From assembly GCA_951217055.1 (NCBI GenBank), contig OX578282.1, positions 46,868,329-46,932,328 on the forward strand: 64,000 bases of DNA. The letters run 5' to 3'. The stretch comes from Gerris lacustris. Its lineage: Eukaryota > Arthropoda > Insecta > Hemiptera > Gerridae. The notes below the pieces were generated by a model. It saw only the letters and a program-made list of their open reading frames with translations, did no database searches and had not been told where the DNA came from. Shown piece after piece: positions 1 to 10,936 of this stretch (positions are counted from its first letter, which is position 1; every line of letters begins with the position of its first letter). The translations under genes and the position numbers were made by a program.

Positions 1-235
1 CGTGTGATTGGTTTTATCAAAGGTACTTTTACTTTTTATTCGTAAAAATATCGTTATAAGTCAACCTCAAACCACTTTAGACTATGCGATTCATCAACTT
101 GAATTTACCTGTTTTAAGTGCTTGGTTTACTTATACATATGTTTACTTTAAATAACACTTGTACCCTTCCCCTTAACGTTTACCAGTAAATGCTAAAACC
201 AAAATAGTAAAACCTTCAACAACTAAAACTGTTTA
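1..235. other. unannotated AT-rich DNA
   Basis: I see no reading frame, repeat end or RNA-like structure here that I can support. Confidence 0.5.
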
Positions 236-385
236 TTGTTTCTGACCTTACCAAAGGTAACGGAAGCATTGTAATCGTCCTGAAGAACTAATATTTTTGG
301 CCTCAGAATTCAAAAATTCCTCGACAGAGATCCGTATCAGATACAAGGGAACAGTCAGTCTGTCTGTCACTCTGTCCTTCAAAAA
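236..385 (+). repeat. dispersed repeat family A, copy 1 (truncated)
   Basis: This matches the end of a repeat found at least six more times in the window (near 6042, 18381, 20485, 47208, 52516 and 56540). Diagnostic segments are the hairpin region ccttaccaaaggtaacggaag, a gatc-cgttctgaagaac tract (here decayed to atcgtcctgaagaac), a segment like caaaaattcc, and the ctgtctgtc run. The copy breaks off after the ctgtctgtcactctgtcc run, so only about 150 bp of a ~550-bp unit remain. It is non-coding and its class is unknown. Confidence 0.7.
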
Positions 386-489
386 TGGTGGGAACAAAAA
401 TACCATAAAAACTACTAGAAATAAAACAAATTGTCTCTCTATACGTAATTGGAATTAGATAATTTCACAAATCACCTTTCAGTCTTCAT

Positions 490-735
490 AGTGCCAATTT
501 GTGGAAGAAAAGAGTAACATTAATAACAAGAAGCCTCTGGGAGACAGACGGAGGAATCTCAAGTCGATCTCCGACATGAAATAGACTCACCTCTCAGAAA
601 ATCGTTTTATTATTTTTCTTCCGCAATTTACAATGATGATGTCCTGCTTAGTGAAATTATTTCAATTTACGTGGAGAGACAATTCATTTTATTTCATTAA
701 GGAGGTCATATAGACGCTGTCATATCTAACTTATT
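490..735 (-). repeat. decayed copy of the 54547-54928 foldback family
   Basis: The right end (tttacgtggagagacaat, then a tract that reverse-complements to a gcgtct-ggaggcc-like tail) matches the right arm and left flank of the foldback at 54547-54928. A central gtcgatctccgac motif is also shared. The copy is more diverged and its left arm is no longer clear. Confidence 0.5.
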
Positions 736-999
736 ACAAATTTTAGATCATTTTTAGGGTTTTGTAGATACTTCTCAAAACCCTTATACCGAGGGTGATG
801 TGTCCGTCCGTCCGTCGCTCTTTGGTTCATAGGGCCCGAACCGTTTAAGCGAAAGTACTGAAATTTGAAATACTGGTGCAACTTTTTGACCCAACCACAG
901 GAAAAATATACAGAAGTTCATAATTAGATTTGCGCATGCGCAATTCGAAAAAATGTGGTAAACTCAAAAATTTATATTTTTTTTAATTTTTGAGTAGGG

Positions 1000-1790
1000 T
1001 ATCAAATGAAAGCTGCTGAAGAGTAGGACACAAATATATATATTATTTTTTAAATGTTGCATTCCTTATGGGTTAAATAAATCAAAATATACCCAAAAAA
1101 AATTCCCCCCCCCCCAACCTCGATCGGCTGGCGCTAAAATTTCTAAATAATTTATGCTAATATCTTATTGTGGGGCGATGAAAATTCCGGGAGTTCATCC
1201 CAAATTTTCAAAAATTGTTAATTTTGGGCGCGAAAAAGTGAAGTGCGCCCAAAATTTTATTTTTTTAAAATTTCGTGTTGGGTATTAAATGAAAGCTGCT
1301 AAAGAGTAGGGCACAAATATATATATGCTTTTTTAAAATTTGCATTCCTTATAGGGGAAAAAAATAAAAATATACCCCAAAAAAATTCCCCCCCCCCCCA
1401 ACCACTACAGATTGGCTGGTGCTAAAATTTCGAAATAATTCATATTAATACCTTATAGTGAGGCGATGATATTTCCAGGAGTTCATTCCCAGGTTTTAAA
1501 AATTACCAATTTTGTGCGCGAAAATTTGGAGTGCCTCCAAAATTTTATTTTTTAAAAATTTTGAGTTGGGTATCAAATGAAAGCTGCTGAAGAGTAGGAT
1601 ACAAATATATATTTGCTTTTTTAAATTTTTAAGTCAAAATATACCCCCAAAAAAATCCTCCCCCCCAAATTTTATATAATGGCTGGTCTTAAAATTGTGA
1701 AATGATTCATGGTTACACCGTATGGTTGGGCGATGAAAATTTCCTAAAAAATGTAATTTATCTTGTCGTTATTACCTATAAAAAATATTG
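1000..1790. repeat. tandem repeat, ~285-bp unit, about three copies
   Basis: The anchor gaaagctgctgaagagtagg recurs at 1008, 1291 and 1579, giving periods of 283 and 288 bp. Each unit then has an ataaatata-type tract, a C-run after a ccaaaaaaa tract, a ggctggygctaaaattt segment, and gggcgatgaaaatt. Divergence between units is moderate and includes indels in the homopolymers. Confidence 0.85.
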
Positions 1791-1792
1791 TG

Positions 1793-1845
1793 ACCTCCCG
1801 GGGGATCGAACCTGGGACCCTTAGGATCGAAGAAAAAAAATCATA
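1793..1845 (-). repeat. tRNA T-arm-like (Pol III B box) segment
   Basis: Read on the minus strand, the segment gives ggtcccaggttcgatccccc followed by gggaggtcac. It contains a match to the Pol III B box (GGTTCGANTCC) inside a T-arm-like stem. The 5' half is not foldable into a recognisable tRNA, so this is a tRNA-derived piece of a repeat and not a tRNA gene. Confidence 0.6.
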
Positions 1846-1974
1846 ATTACATAACGGGTATGCTTAATCATCTACAAAACCCTAAAAAGTACTTTGACGC
1901 AAGTACTTCCCTGTGATTTTTAAAATTAATTTTAACCCTATGGCCCAAACTTGTCTTCTTGAACACCTATATCT

Positions 1975-2190
1975 TTAAAAATAGGTATTTATCCGACTTT
2001 AAAGTAATTTGGAGCCAAAAGTAGCCCAAAAATGGTACCATATTAATTTTAAACGTCAGCGCACATTTGATATAAAATAAAAATAAGTGTGAACCCACTG
2101 GGAATCGAAACAGATCCAAATCCTGAGTAACCATTCGTCTAACAATAAGACTTGAGGATCTTATCCACTCCAGCCAAATTGACGTAAATA
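1975..2190 (-). repeat. family A body fused to a tRNA-like head
   Basis: On the plus strand, a cctatatctttaaaa segment and the tract toward gcgcacattt match the body of family A. Directly after it comes a region that reads on the minus strand as a B-box-like ctgtttcgattcccagtggg with a possible A-box-like ggctggagtggataaga further 5'. A related but shorter piece lies at 22674-22770. The arrangement suggests a tRNA-headed SINE sharing a body with family A. Confidence 0.5.
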
Positions 2191-2980
2191 GGCAGACTAT
2201 TTTTATCTGCTACCTATATTTTTCTAGTAAATCCTATTGGCTTTGAATTAATAATCAAATGCAAATAAGACATGAGAAGATTGAAGGTTAAATTCCCTGT
2301 ATAATATTAGGGTCTGTTGCATGGTAATATTTTGTTAATAATTTCTCAGGAATCAGGAATATCGTCTAAATATAACCACAGAGTATTAAATTTAGCATCC
2401 AGAAATTTTAGCATCATAATCAAGGTTATAAACATAGTAAACCTTTCTTCCCTTAATTTAACAATTAATTTTTCGTCGAAGAATGAATTTTACTTAGAGG
2501 ACAGAAAGTTCATCAAGCGATAAATCACTATTTTTTTTTAAATTAAATTACGATAAATAATTAAATCAAAAGTTTAAAATTATTATGAATGGAAATTGAA
2601 GCAGCAGACGAATAATAATAAGCAATAATCTGGATTTGCTATATTCTGGACTAATAGTTATAAAACGTAAATTCAATGAAGGAAACCGGGCCCGAGTGTA
2701 TATAGACGAAACGACTTATTCTTTTAAATGTTCCTTAGAAATTAGAAATTCAATTCTAGTTAAAAATAGTTTTTCTTTAGCACGAAATCGAATAAAATGT
2801 ACTTTACATAATACAATAATATAATCGCATCTAATTTCAATAAAAATAAATGTGTTTATAACTTGAAATGTGGTATAACTTTTATAAAACTAAGAAGTAT
2901 CAATCCTTGGCAATAAAAACAGAATAATCACAATTCAATTTTGTATATTCATTCATTTCTTGGATATGATTTAAAATAAC
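2191..2980. other. no supported feature
   Basis: Two short open frames (2317-2523 and 2636-2824, plus strand) lie here. Both are very AT-rich and unrecognisable and are of a length expected by chance. Nothing else is seen. Confidence 0.5.
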
Positions 2981-3420
2981 TTTATCTAGGATTGATACGA
3001 AATATAAACATTTTATCTCTGTTTAGATGCGTAGAAAGTGATTCTTTTCGGAGTTCTATTCATTGCGCATGCGCGTTTAATAATCGTGCGTAAGGTGAAG
3101 AGTTCTTCACCTCATCGCACGATTTGCGTGCTTGTTTACATTTAACAGAACTAATTTGCTGTTTGTTTAATTAGAGTAACTGTTTTTATCAGGTTTTTAG
3201 TAATAAATAATGTATATTTAATGATTTTCTGTTGTATTTATTATTAAAATCCAACAATCGTAGATAAAGTACGGTAAACTCGTGCGAAAACTGCATTTTG
3301 CTTTGATCGTGTGGTTTTACTACCCTCGTCCTTACCTCGTCCCTTTACCCTGTCGTCGGGTGCTAACTCCACACTCGCGTGCAAAATGCTACTTTCCGCA
3401 CTAGACGCGAAATGTAATAT
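2981..3420 (-). repeat. repeat family C, copy 1
   Basis: This is homologous, in inverted orientation, to 60084-60656. Shared landmarks are an end like cgtatcaatcctagataaa, taaacagagata, the gcgcatgcgcaatgaat CpG tract, the hairpin gtgcgtaaggtgaagag/cttcacct (3088-3125), and at the other end cgtctagtgcggaaagtagc. A minus-strand open frame (3244-3426, 60 codons, with GSKTTRSKQN) overlaps a tract that is conserved in the other copy, where a ~20-bp deletion shifts the frame. It may be a decayed coding piece of a transposon. The class is not recognised. Confidence 0.7.
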
Positions 3421-3671
3421 ATACATATATACTATTTTATAATACTAAATTTTGATACAAAGGACATTTTTTCAATCTTTGATTAATCAATTTAAAAAAA
3501 AAAAAAGCTAATAAGAAATACCATAAAGCAAGTTGCTACTCAAATAAATACTACTAATTCTTAAAAATTATAGCCTGATTCATCAATCATCAATTCCAAA
3601 GAACGTGTAGTCCTACAATTCTATAAAAAACTATTCTTGAGGGCATTACGAGCATTGCATACACAAGAAAA

Positions 3672-3888
3672 TAAGGTGTAGTTAGAGTGAGCAAGGTAAT
3701 GGGGCCGAAGAGTATGATGACGTCACAGCTTCGAGTTCGTCATTGCTTCACGTCTCTTTCTCTCTCTCTCTTGCTCCTAAGAGTATATTTCTCAATCCTG
3801 TACAAGACATGAAACCAGGTGTTAACAGCACCATCCAACAATATCTGCTTAAAGAAATCGGCGAAAAATAAAATCATTCTACACCTTA
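3672..3888. mobile_element. small TA-flanked MITE candidate
   Basis: Ten-base inverted ends (taaggtgtag at 3672-3681 and ctacacctta at 3879-3888) enclose about 215 bp. The TA at each outer end fits a Tc1/mariner-type target duplication. Inside is a palindromic TGACGTCA and a short CT run. The short inverted ends keep confidence low. Confidence 0.4.
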
Positions 3889-6041
3889 TACTAAAAGCAA
3901 ACAATTCATCAAATGATAGTTCTAATACTGTAATCTATACACAATTCACTTAAAATACGATTGAAGTAGTTTGAACAATTGAGTACAAGTACTTAGTTTG
4001 AAATATTATAATATTCACTATTTATCCAAATCCTTTATTTTAGTATCATTATTCAAATGTTTCTTATTACGCCCTTGAAGATGTCAATGTCAGCTAAATT
4101 CAAATTTTTAGTTGTTACACTTCAACAAAAAACTATTTTTTATTTAAATCTAGACTTTAGTTAATATAAAAAAGATCGTAAATCATTTGCTTAATCTTGA
4201 AATACTACAATAAACCACAAGGGAATTATTTGTAGATTAACCTTAAAGGTCTCAACTCTTTTCTGTTACAAAAAAAGTGATTACCCCCAAAAAATACAAA
4301 GTGCAACACAATTATCTAAAGAAATGTATAACCTAATAAAAATAAGTATAACCAACTTATTTTTACTTTATTATTATGTTTGTATGCCCTCTAGTAACAA
4401 CTATCCGTCTTAAACATTTTCAAAGAAATTGTTTGCACGTATATAATATAAAAATAAATATGTATATTTTAAGTACCTCCTACATGCTTTTCTAAATTTA
4501 CCTGACCTCTTAACATTTTAACATAAATAGAGCAACGAGTAATAAAATGTATGTTTAATAATAATTTTAATAAAATAAAAATGAGTCTAGGGGGAACAAA
4601 TATAATAAAAAAAAGTTTTTGCAATTCAAAGCCAAATAAAGTGTTCTCATGCATAAGCCTTTATTTATAGAATGGATATTGATAATTACAGACTTTTTAT
4701 TCAAGTGTTTATTAATTTAATGACGACAATTATTGTTCATACTGGAAAAAAAGCGTTATAATCACAAATTAAAGTGGTTTCCTTAATAAAAGAGCCTTTC
4801 ATATGATAATATAAACTTCTGAAATGTATAATATTCATTCATGATATAATATTACAATCTTTTGTTGGATAAAGGATAAAATTAAAACAACATATGAAAC
4901 TTCTATATACTATTTAGCATAACATATAAACCATTATAATTATAACTATCTTACTTATAACGTCAGTAACTTGAATGTTACTCTTATCTGTAGGCCCAAA
5001 AACTGTTATTTTTTTTAATATGCTAAATATTAAACGTGTAAAACATATTAAATTAAATATTATCCAAACCGCATTAATTCACTATTGCAGTTAAGTACTG
5101 TATGTAGATAACATAAAACTTAAAACAGAACAAATATTTATTAAGAATAATTTTTGTGTTGTAAAATATGCGTATATTTCCACATAGTTTAATTTCAAAT
5201 AACAGAACTATATGAAATTACCATTTAAAAGTAAATAAGTAAATATAATACATCATTGAATAGTTGTTGTGGTTATTGGTTTAATTCGTAACCTTATGGA
5301 GTTACTGATTAAGTATCACGGTCAGTAATATAATAAATATAGGAAATAAGTTGCAGTTGGTTATCATTATTATAATATGATAGTTAACTAAAATTGATTC
5401 GTCATACATAACAATATTACAATGCTGAAAACATTAAGCAAAAATTGAACGGTAAGTTGAAAGAGTTGGCTAGTGCTCAAAGACAATTAACCTGTTCGCA
5501 GGCACATGGCCAGCCTACCTAGTGAATAAATAAAACGAATTCTTGCTAATAGACTAATGACGTATCTTTAGTAAAACCTAGTAGTTTGGGGTTTTACCTT
5601 TAAATTAAGAAAACAACTAGAACAAGAATATTTAATAACTTTCACCAATATAAATCATGGGATAATGGGACATACTATCAATTGAACTAATAACTAATAA
5701 TAACTTTGAAAACCTACGTATAGAAAAGTAATTTCATTTATTAGCTACCATGTGTTATGTTAAATGGTTTATTTAAAAAAGATAAAATATATTACTTACT
5801 ACGGTCGTTTAAAATTTTGAAAGAACATTTATTTAAAACTTAACATGGATAATGACTAAAATCGATCACATGCGATGAAACACCTGTTTCCCTATAAAAA
5901 TCATCTAGAGTCTAGAGAAACCTTCTATATTACTCTGATCTGATATCGCTTGTTTTAGGCATACTTGGCATAGACATGCGGGCAAAAATTATAAAATGTA
6001 ATAAAGAAGTAAAGAGAGAAGTTTTGTTATTATTATTTTGC
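3889..6041. other. unannotated AT-rich DNA
   Basis: I read both strands and see only short chance frames, homopolymer runs and diffuse AT-rich sequence. There is no repeat end, coding stretch or structured RNA that I can support. Confidence 0.5.
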
Positions 6042-6625
6042 TTCCGAGATTACCGAAGGTAAAGGAAGCATTGTGACGGTTCTGAAGAACAATTTTTTTA
6101 TGTTTTCGATTTCACAAATTCCAAGCAGAAATCTGTTTCAAACATTAGGGAACAATTTTCGTCTCTTCTGCGCCCGATTTGCTTGTCTTCCACATGCGTA
6201 CAAACATTTATTAATTTCACCTATATTTTCAAAAGAACTCAACTGTTTTTTTTTACTTTTTTTAAAGAAATTTGGATGGTTTATGGAAAGTAGCCTGCAG
6301 ATAGCCCCAGGTTAATTTCAACTGTCTGTGCTCATTAAATTTTGCTAAATGAATACTTTCATTCACGTAAAAAATCAAAACAATTTTGACAGGTTTAAAA
6401 AAAAGGGAGGAGGAAATGAATTAAATTCGACAATAATAGGTTTTGTAAAAGCATAAAATCATTAATATGCGAAATTGAACGAGAGGAAGTTAAATTAATT
6501 TGATTCTAGTAAATTAACAGATTTAAAAGGGGGGGGGGGATAAATTAGACAATAATAGGTCGTAAGAGCATATATAACATCATTATAATACAAGAGAAAG
6601 CTATGTCACACTAATTAGCAGACTA
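6042..6625 (+). repeat. dispersed repeat family A, copy 2 (near full length)
   Basis: It starts with the terminal hairpin region (cttccgagattaccgaaggt) and passes through gttctgaagaac, a ccaagcagaaatctg segment, the cttccacatgcgtac tract and gatagccccaggttaattt. It ends near aagctatgtcacactaatt. The 3' section (aattagacaataataggt) is present twice, at about 6430 and 6540, separated by a G run. The open frame 6073-6315 is just this repeat read through. Confidence 0.75.
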
Positions 6626-6995
6626 TTTTGTTTTTAATAGTATGATTTAATGTAAGTCGTTCGACTTAAGTGGAAAAGAATGTCACGAGATTGACGTTTG
6701 TTAGTATATTAAACAGTTAAAAGTTATAGAGTATTTTAAAATAATTATAAAAACTATTTTTACAAAAAAAAGTTTGAATATTATTAATTTGTATTGAAAA
6801 TATAGTAATTTGATTACTAAGTAGTAGTGATAAATAATCAGTAGTGGTTCCCGAGATAAACAAGCACACATATACATGGTTAAAAGTTGATTGGTCTAAA
6901 ACTTGTCTATAAACTTCAGTCTAAAGACATGTTTTGTCAAAATTTAACAAGCTGCAGCAAAAAGAACAAACTAAAACCCAATTTTACAGAGTTAG
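6626..6995. other. no supported feature
   Basis: AT-rich sequence without recognisable structure. Confidence 0.4.
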
Positions 6996-7161
6996 TTTTG
7001 TTGACTCGAACGCCTGTACGTACGTAAGACACCCCGGGGTCTATTGTAGACCGGCCTCAGTACAGAGGGACGCCATGTTGATACGTCACGCATTAGATTA
7101 TCAGTGGAGAAGGCAACGTGACTTTGAACACACGAAACTCGTGACTTCGGTTCAGTTATGA
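6996..7161 (+). other. GC-rich island with an open frame, unidentified
   Basis: Base composition rises to about half G+C in an AT-rich setting. One frame is open to a TGA at 7159-7161 and reads residues such as CTYVRHPGVYCRP and YQWRRQRDFEH. It matches nothing I recognise. It could be an exon, a transposon remnant or chance. A cgccatgttg motif near the middle also occurs in non-coding promoters and repeats, so the frame alone does not prove coding. Confidence 0.25.
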
Positions 7162-7291
7162 CCCTTTTTTCATTTCGTTTCTACTTAATAAATTTTAAGT
7201 AGGTACCGATACATTTTTATTTTTTATTACAACAGATAATATGCGATTAGATACGATTGAAAATGATTATTGTATTATAAAAATTCCTTTT

Positions 7292-7295
<4 letters not shown>

Positions 7296-7362
<67 letters not shown>
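7296..7362. repeat. (TA)n microsatellite
   Basis: About 33 near-perfect TA dinucleotides. Confidence 0.95.
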
Positions 7363-7365
<3 letters not shown>

Positions 7366-8228
7366 TAATATACAAATAAAATACATCTTAATCTAATCTC
7401 ATTGAAGTCTGAAAACTATTTAAACTTGCAAGGAAATACCTACTGATAAGGCTTTGTAAATCTAACAAATCGTATAGTTTTAAACGAATATAATTTTACT
7501 CTGCGAATACAATCCACTTGAAACAGTTACGAACTTTAAAACTCTCCTCTGCATAGCTCTCAACATTACATGACGTAAGAAACATTTACAATCAACATTA
7601 CATGACATAAATCAAACAATTATATAAAAAGAGTTTAAAAAAGCTTGAACAATTCATATAAAATTATCTTGAGGTATAACATAATTGTCATATCATTAGT
7701 TCTTATATTATATCAAAATAAATATAAACACTGAAATTACTAGGTATAATGAAAATATAATTACTATACACCTAAGAATAAATAAATTTTCATTATCTAC
7801 TCTTTCTTTTTTTCAAAGGAATATTGGTTGTCAGTTATCATTGATAAAAAGACTTAATTAGTCACTTTATTCCAAGTAAATATAATATAGTTAATCAATT
7901 AATCCTAATGTCAGCTGTAATTTTTAGGACTGTCTAAGCTACAACAGAATTTAAGAAATACGAAATACCTTATGATATCCAAAAAAATTACTTCTATTAA
8001 TACGTAAAAATGATAGAAACCCATTATTGAGTATAAAATAACAATCTTGTGATTGAGTCTATAGTGAAATTATTTTGATTGAATCTGATAAAAGAAGGAC
8101 GGAAGAGTATTACGTAAGCCGATTACACAAGGATATTGAGTGACCCCTTTATAATATCTCTCTACTAAATTGTATCTATAAAAATTTGATAATTTACAGG
8201 CAAACTTGAAATTTGTTTTATTTTATTT
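7363..8228. other. unannotated AT-rich DNA
   Basis: Nothing supportable is seen in either strand. Confidence 0.5.
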
Positions 8229-8332
8229 TAGATTTTAAATCAAGTCGCTCTCAATATAGACACACATAAATATATAATATATATTTGTGTGTTTGTGTGT
8301 GTGTGTTGCGAGGAACTTGATTTAAAATCTTA
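8229..8332. repeat. short foldback around a GT-rich core
   Basis: The inverted arms tagattttaaatcaagt (8229-8245) and acttgatttaaaatctta (8315-8332) flank a loop with an AT tract and a (GT)n run. The whole unit is about 104 bp. It may be a miniature foldback element; no target duplication is clear. Confidence 0.55.
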
Positions 8333-10028
8333 AGTAATAATGAAAAATTTGCATGTTTGTGTTATATATATATGTATACTTCTTGAAAACTTGTTTCACC
8401 TACAAGCTCAACGTTTTAAAAAGTAAATAAAAACCACACACCACACATGTAACATGTAATGGATGTTTGTTCTTTTTAATGGAGGGGAGGGAGTGGAAAA
8501 GGTTTGAGTCTTAGAACTGGGTTAGAACAACAATAACAATTGAACGAGAGAGGGACGGCTCAGTCAGAATAACGTTGTGATATGAAATAAAAAAACATTA
8601 TATACGTAAAAATTGGTTGTTTTGATCGGAGATTTTGTGGAACTAATTGAGAATAAAATTCGAAAAGAGTCCACAAAATTATTTTGTGGTCAAACCGTAG
8701 TAATTTTTTTCCGTCACTCTTTACTAGAGTTAAAACCCTACGGTTGAATCAACATATTTTTTATAGATAACATATTCTAGATAACCAATAATAACATTAT
8801 TATTTATTTGTTATTTGGTAAGGTCGACGTAAATTTAAAAAAATTCAGTATTTGTTTCCGGGAGAGTGGAGATTAAATGACACCACTCATAGCGTGCGAG
8901 GGAGGAGAGGGGGGATTACTCATCTGGCAATCGATTCAATAGAAACACTGTATAGATTACACATTAACCATTTAAAGGTATTACATCGCCGTCAAATAGA
9001 TATATCAGAATATTTACATTACACGTTCAAACACCCAAATGTTAACAATTATACATTTTTCGTTGAAAAGTAATAAGCCATAAGTAATGATAAAAAAAAA
9101 AAAAAAATTAGAATAATAAAAAAAAAACAAAAAAAAAAACACTGAAATATAGATAAAGAGTTTAACATTAATGACAATTATATTAATTTTAAAAAGAAAC
9201 TAGCTAAAGTAATGTTTTTAGAAATAAATGTTTACAAATATATTTCATACTAAAACACATAAGAATAATTTTTTATTTGATCTAAGATTAAATAAATTAT
9301 GTTTATTTATTTTAAATTTCATATTTCGTAATTAATAAAATTCAATTGTACGGTCATCCCATTATCTATCGAAAACATAAGCGGAAATAATGTATTTGTC
9401 ATTATATTATAAAATTTAGCCTATCAAAACAACATTAAAATGTTTATCTTTCTATATTTATACAATATTACTTAATCCTAATGACATTAAATCAATATAT
9501 ACATACATAAATAACCGAACATAATTTATGAAGTTACTGAAAGTTAAAATACAGTAAGGAAATACTAAATCCAACTTTAGTAAAATAAATGATTTCTTTT
9601 AAAGAATTATACTACAACATCTAAGCGAATAATCAACGAAGGTATAGAAGTAAAATCAGATAAAAGAGTTATTTAACTGACCAATTACTTCAAAGCGTTC
9701 GATTATACTAGTAGGTTTCCTCTATAAAGAGATTTCATTCTACCCCCTCAGAATAAATATTATATAAAAATTAAATCGAGTTTTAATTCATAAATTTAAG
9801 TTGCAAAAAATTTAAAAATTATTAAAGGAAGGTTGGCCTACTTAACTTAATTTAACATGTTGACCATTTAATTTTAATTGCCAGTGTAATTTATTTTAAG
9901 TAGGAGATTCATTTTCGGTTTACAAGCTATACAAAAAGGTGTATAATAGATACAGCGGTAGAGTAATAATAAATAGAAACACGCTATTTAAGTTTCATTA
10001 CATACAAAAATAAATAATACGGAAAATT
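8333..10028. other. no supported feature
   Basis: It contains an A-rich tract near 9090-9140 and an open frame at 8852-9073 (about 73 codons, plus strand). The frame has a slightly GC-richer start but no recognisable motif. I do not call it a gene. Confidence 0.45.
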
Positions 10029-10165
10029 ACGAAAGTCAATTCAAGTTTAAAACCAATCTCCTAACAACGCAATATCTTTTTGGCCAGAATATTAATTTGA
10101 TAAATTATGAAAGTCAATTCAAGTTTAAAACCAATCTCCTAAAACAGAATATCTTTTTGGTAGAA
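10029..10165. repeat. two-copy tandem repeat, 78-bp period
   Basis: The segment gaaagtcaattcaagtttaa begins at 10031 and again at 10109. Most of the unit, including atatctttttgg, is repeated with a few changes. Confidence 0.85.
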
Positions 10166-10650
10166 GAGAAATATTTCATGTTTTTTTTTAATCACAATAA
10201 ACATTGGCATGTAACGACAATATTTTGTTTTTCCTTGATTGCATAAATATGTATTTAATAAAGGTTTTAGTAAGTTTGGACAAGCAAAAATCATCATTTT
10301 TTCCGATATGCGTTTATATCAAATCCTTTAAAAATAATAAAAAGAATTTGAATAATTCCATCATAGTATATTATCATCGTCCAGTAATAATAACCTAATG
10401 TGTTAATCCTACATGATGACCTCCACTGGCGCTCCCATTTATAACTAATTTGTATTGATATAGAGACGTATTTTTAAGGGTAATCAAAACGAATATTAAA
10501 GGAGTATTGGAAGAAAATAGAAAACGCGGAAGTTATTATGTTGGATCAGATAACTATGATGGCTATTGTTAAATATTCTCTAATCAATTAAAATTACCAA
10601 CTTGCAATCATTAATCCGATATTCAAATTATACAAGGAAATTTATTTATG

Positions 10651-10936
10651 CAGGGTTAGTCAAAAGTGTGGGGACAACCTAATACATTTTTAGAGTATTA
10701 GCGTAGAAATACCGAAGACATGAAATGTTTTTAAGACACATAAAGATGTACTTATAAAAAAGACGTACCTTTAAAATGAGAGTCACTTGGCAAGGGAGTA
10801 CATTTAAAAATTTTAAGCTGCCCTCCTTACTGTAAAAAGTCCCATCTTTATGCCATATATTAACATTTCATGGGTTTTTTTCGCTAATACCCTACAGAAT
10901 TATTAGGGTCTTCCCCCACACTTTTGACTAACCCTG
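10651..10936. mobile_element. MITE with perfect 23-bp terminal inverted repeats
   Basis: The left end starts cagggttagtcaaaagtgtg. Its exact 23-base complement ends the element at 10936. The 286-bp interior is AT-rich and non-coding. The cagggt start and TA-rich flank (tttatg on the left, tatatt on the right) suggest a Tc1/mariner-like parent, but no exact TA duplication is seen. Perfect TIRs suggest recent movement compared with the other repeats here. Confidence 0.85.

Larger units (their letters stand above)
751..1888 (-). mobile_element. inverted-terminus element with internal tandem units and tRNA-like arm
   Basis: A perfect 19-bp inverted pair bounds the region: tttttagggttttgtagat at 751-769 and its complement at 1870-1888. 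Inside are about three tandem ~285-bp units (1000-1790) and, near the right end on the minus strand, a tRNA T-arm-like segment. I could not find a convincing target-site duplication. It may be a MITE-like element that captured a Pol III fragment, or a SINE-like unit with inverted termini. There is no coding capacity. Confidence 0.6.

Noticed and set aside
1793..1845. tRNA gene
   Set aside because: Only the T-arm/B-box half is tRNA-like; no acceptor, D-arm or anticodon arm can be folded.
3719..3726. CRE-type TGACGTCA as a promoter element
   Set aside because: It is an eight-base palindrome inside a MITE candidate with no gene next to it.
10029..10165. CRISPR-like direct repeats
   Set aside because: Only two copies with a 78-bp period, no regular spacers, and a eukaryotic context.
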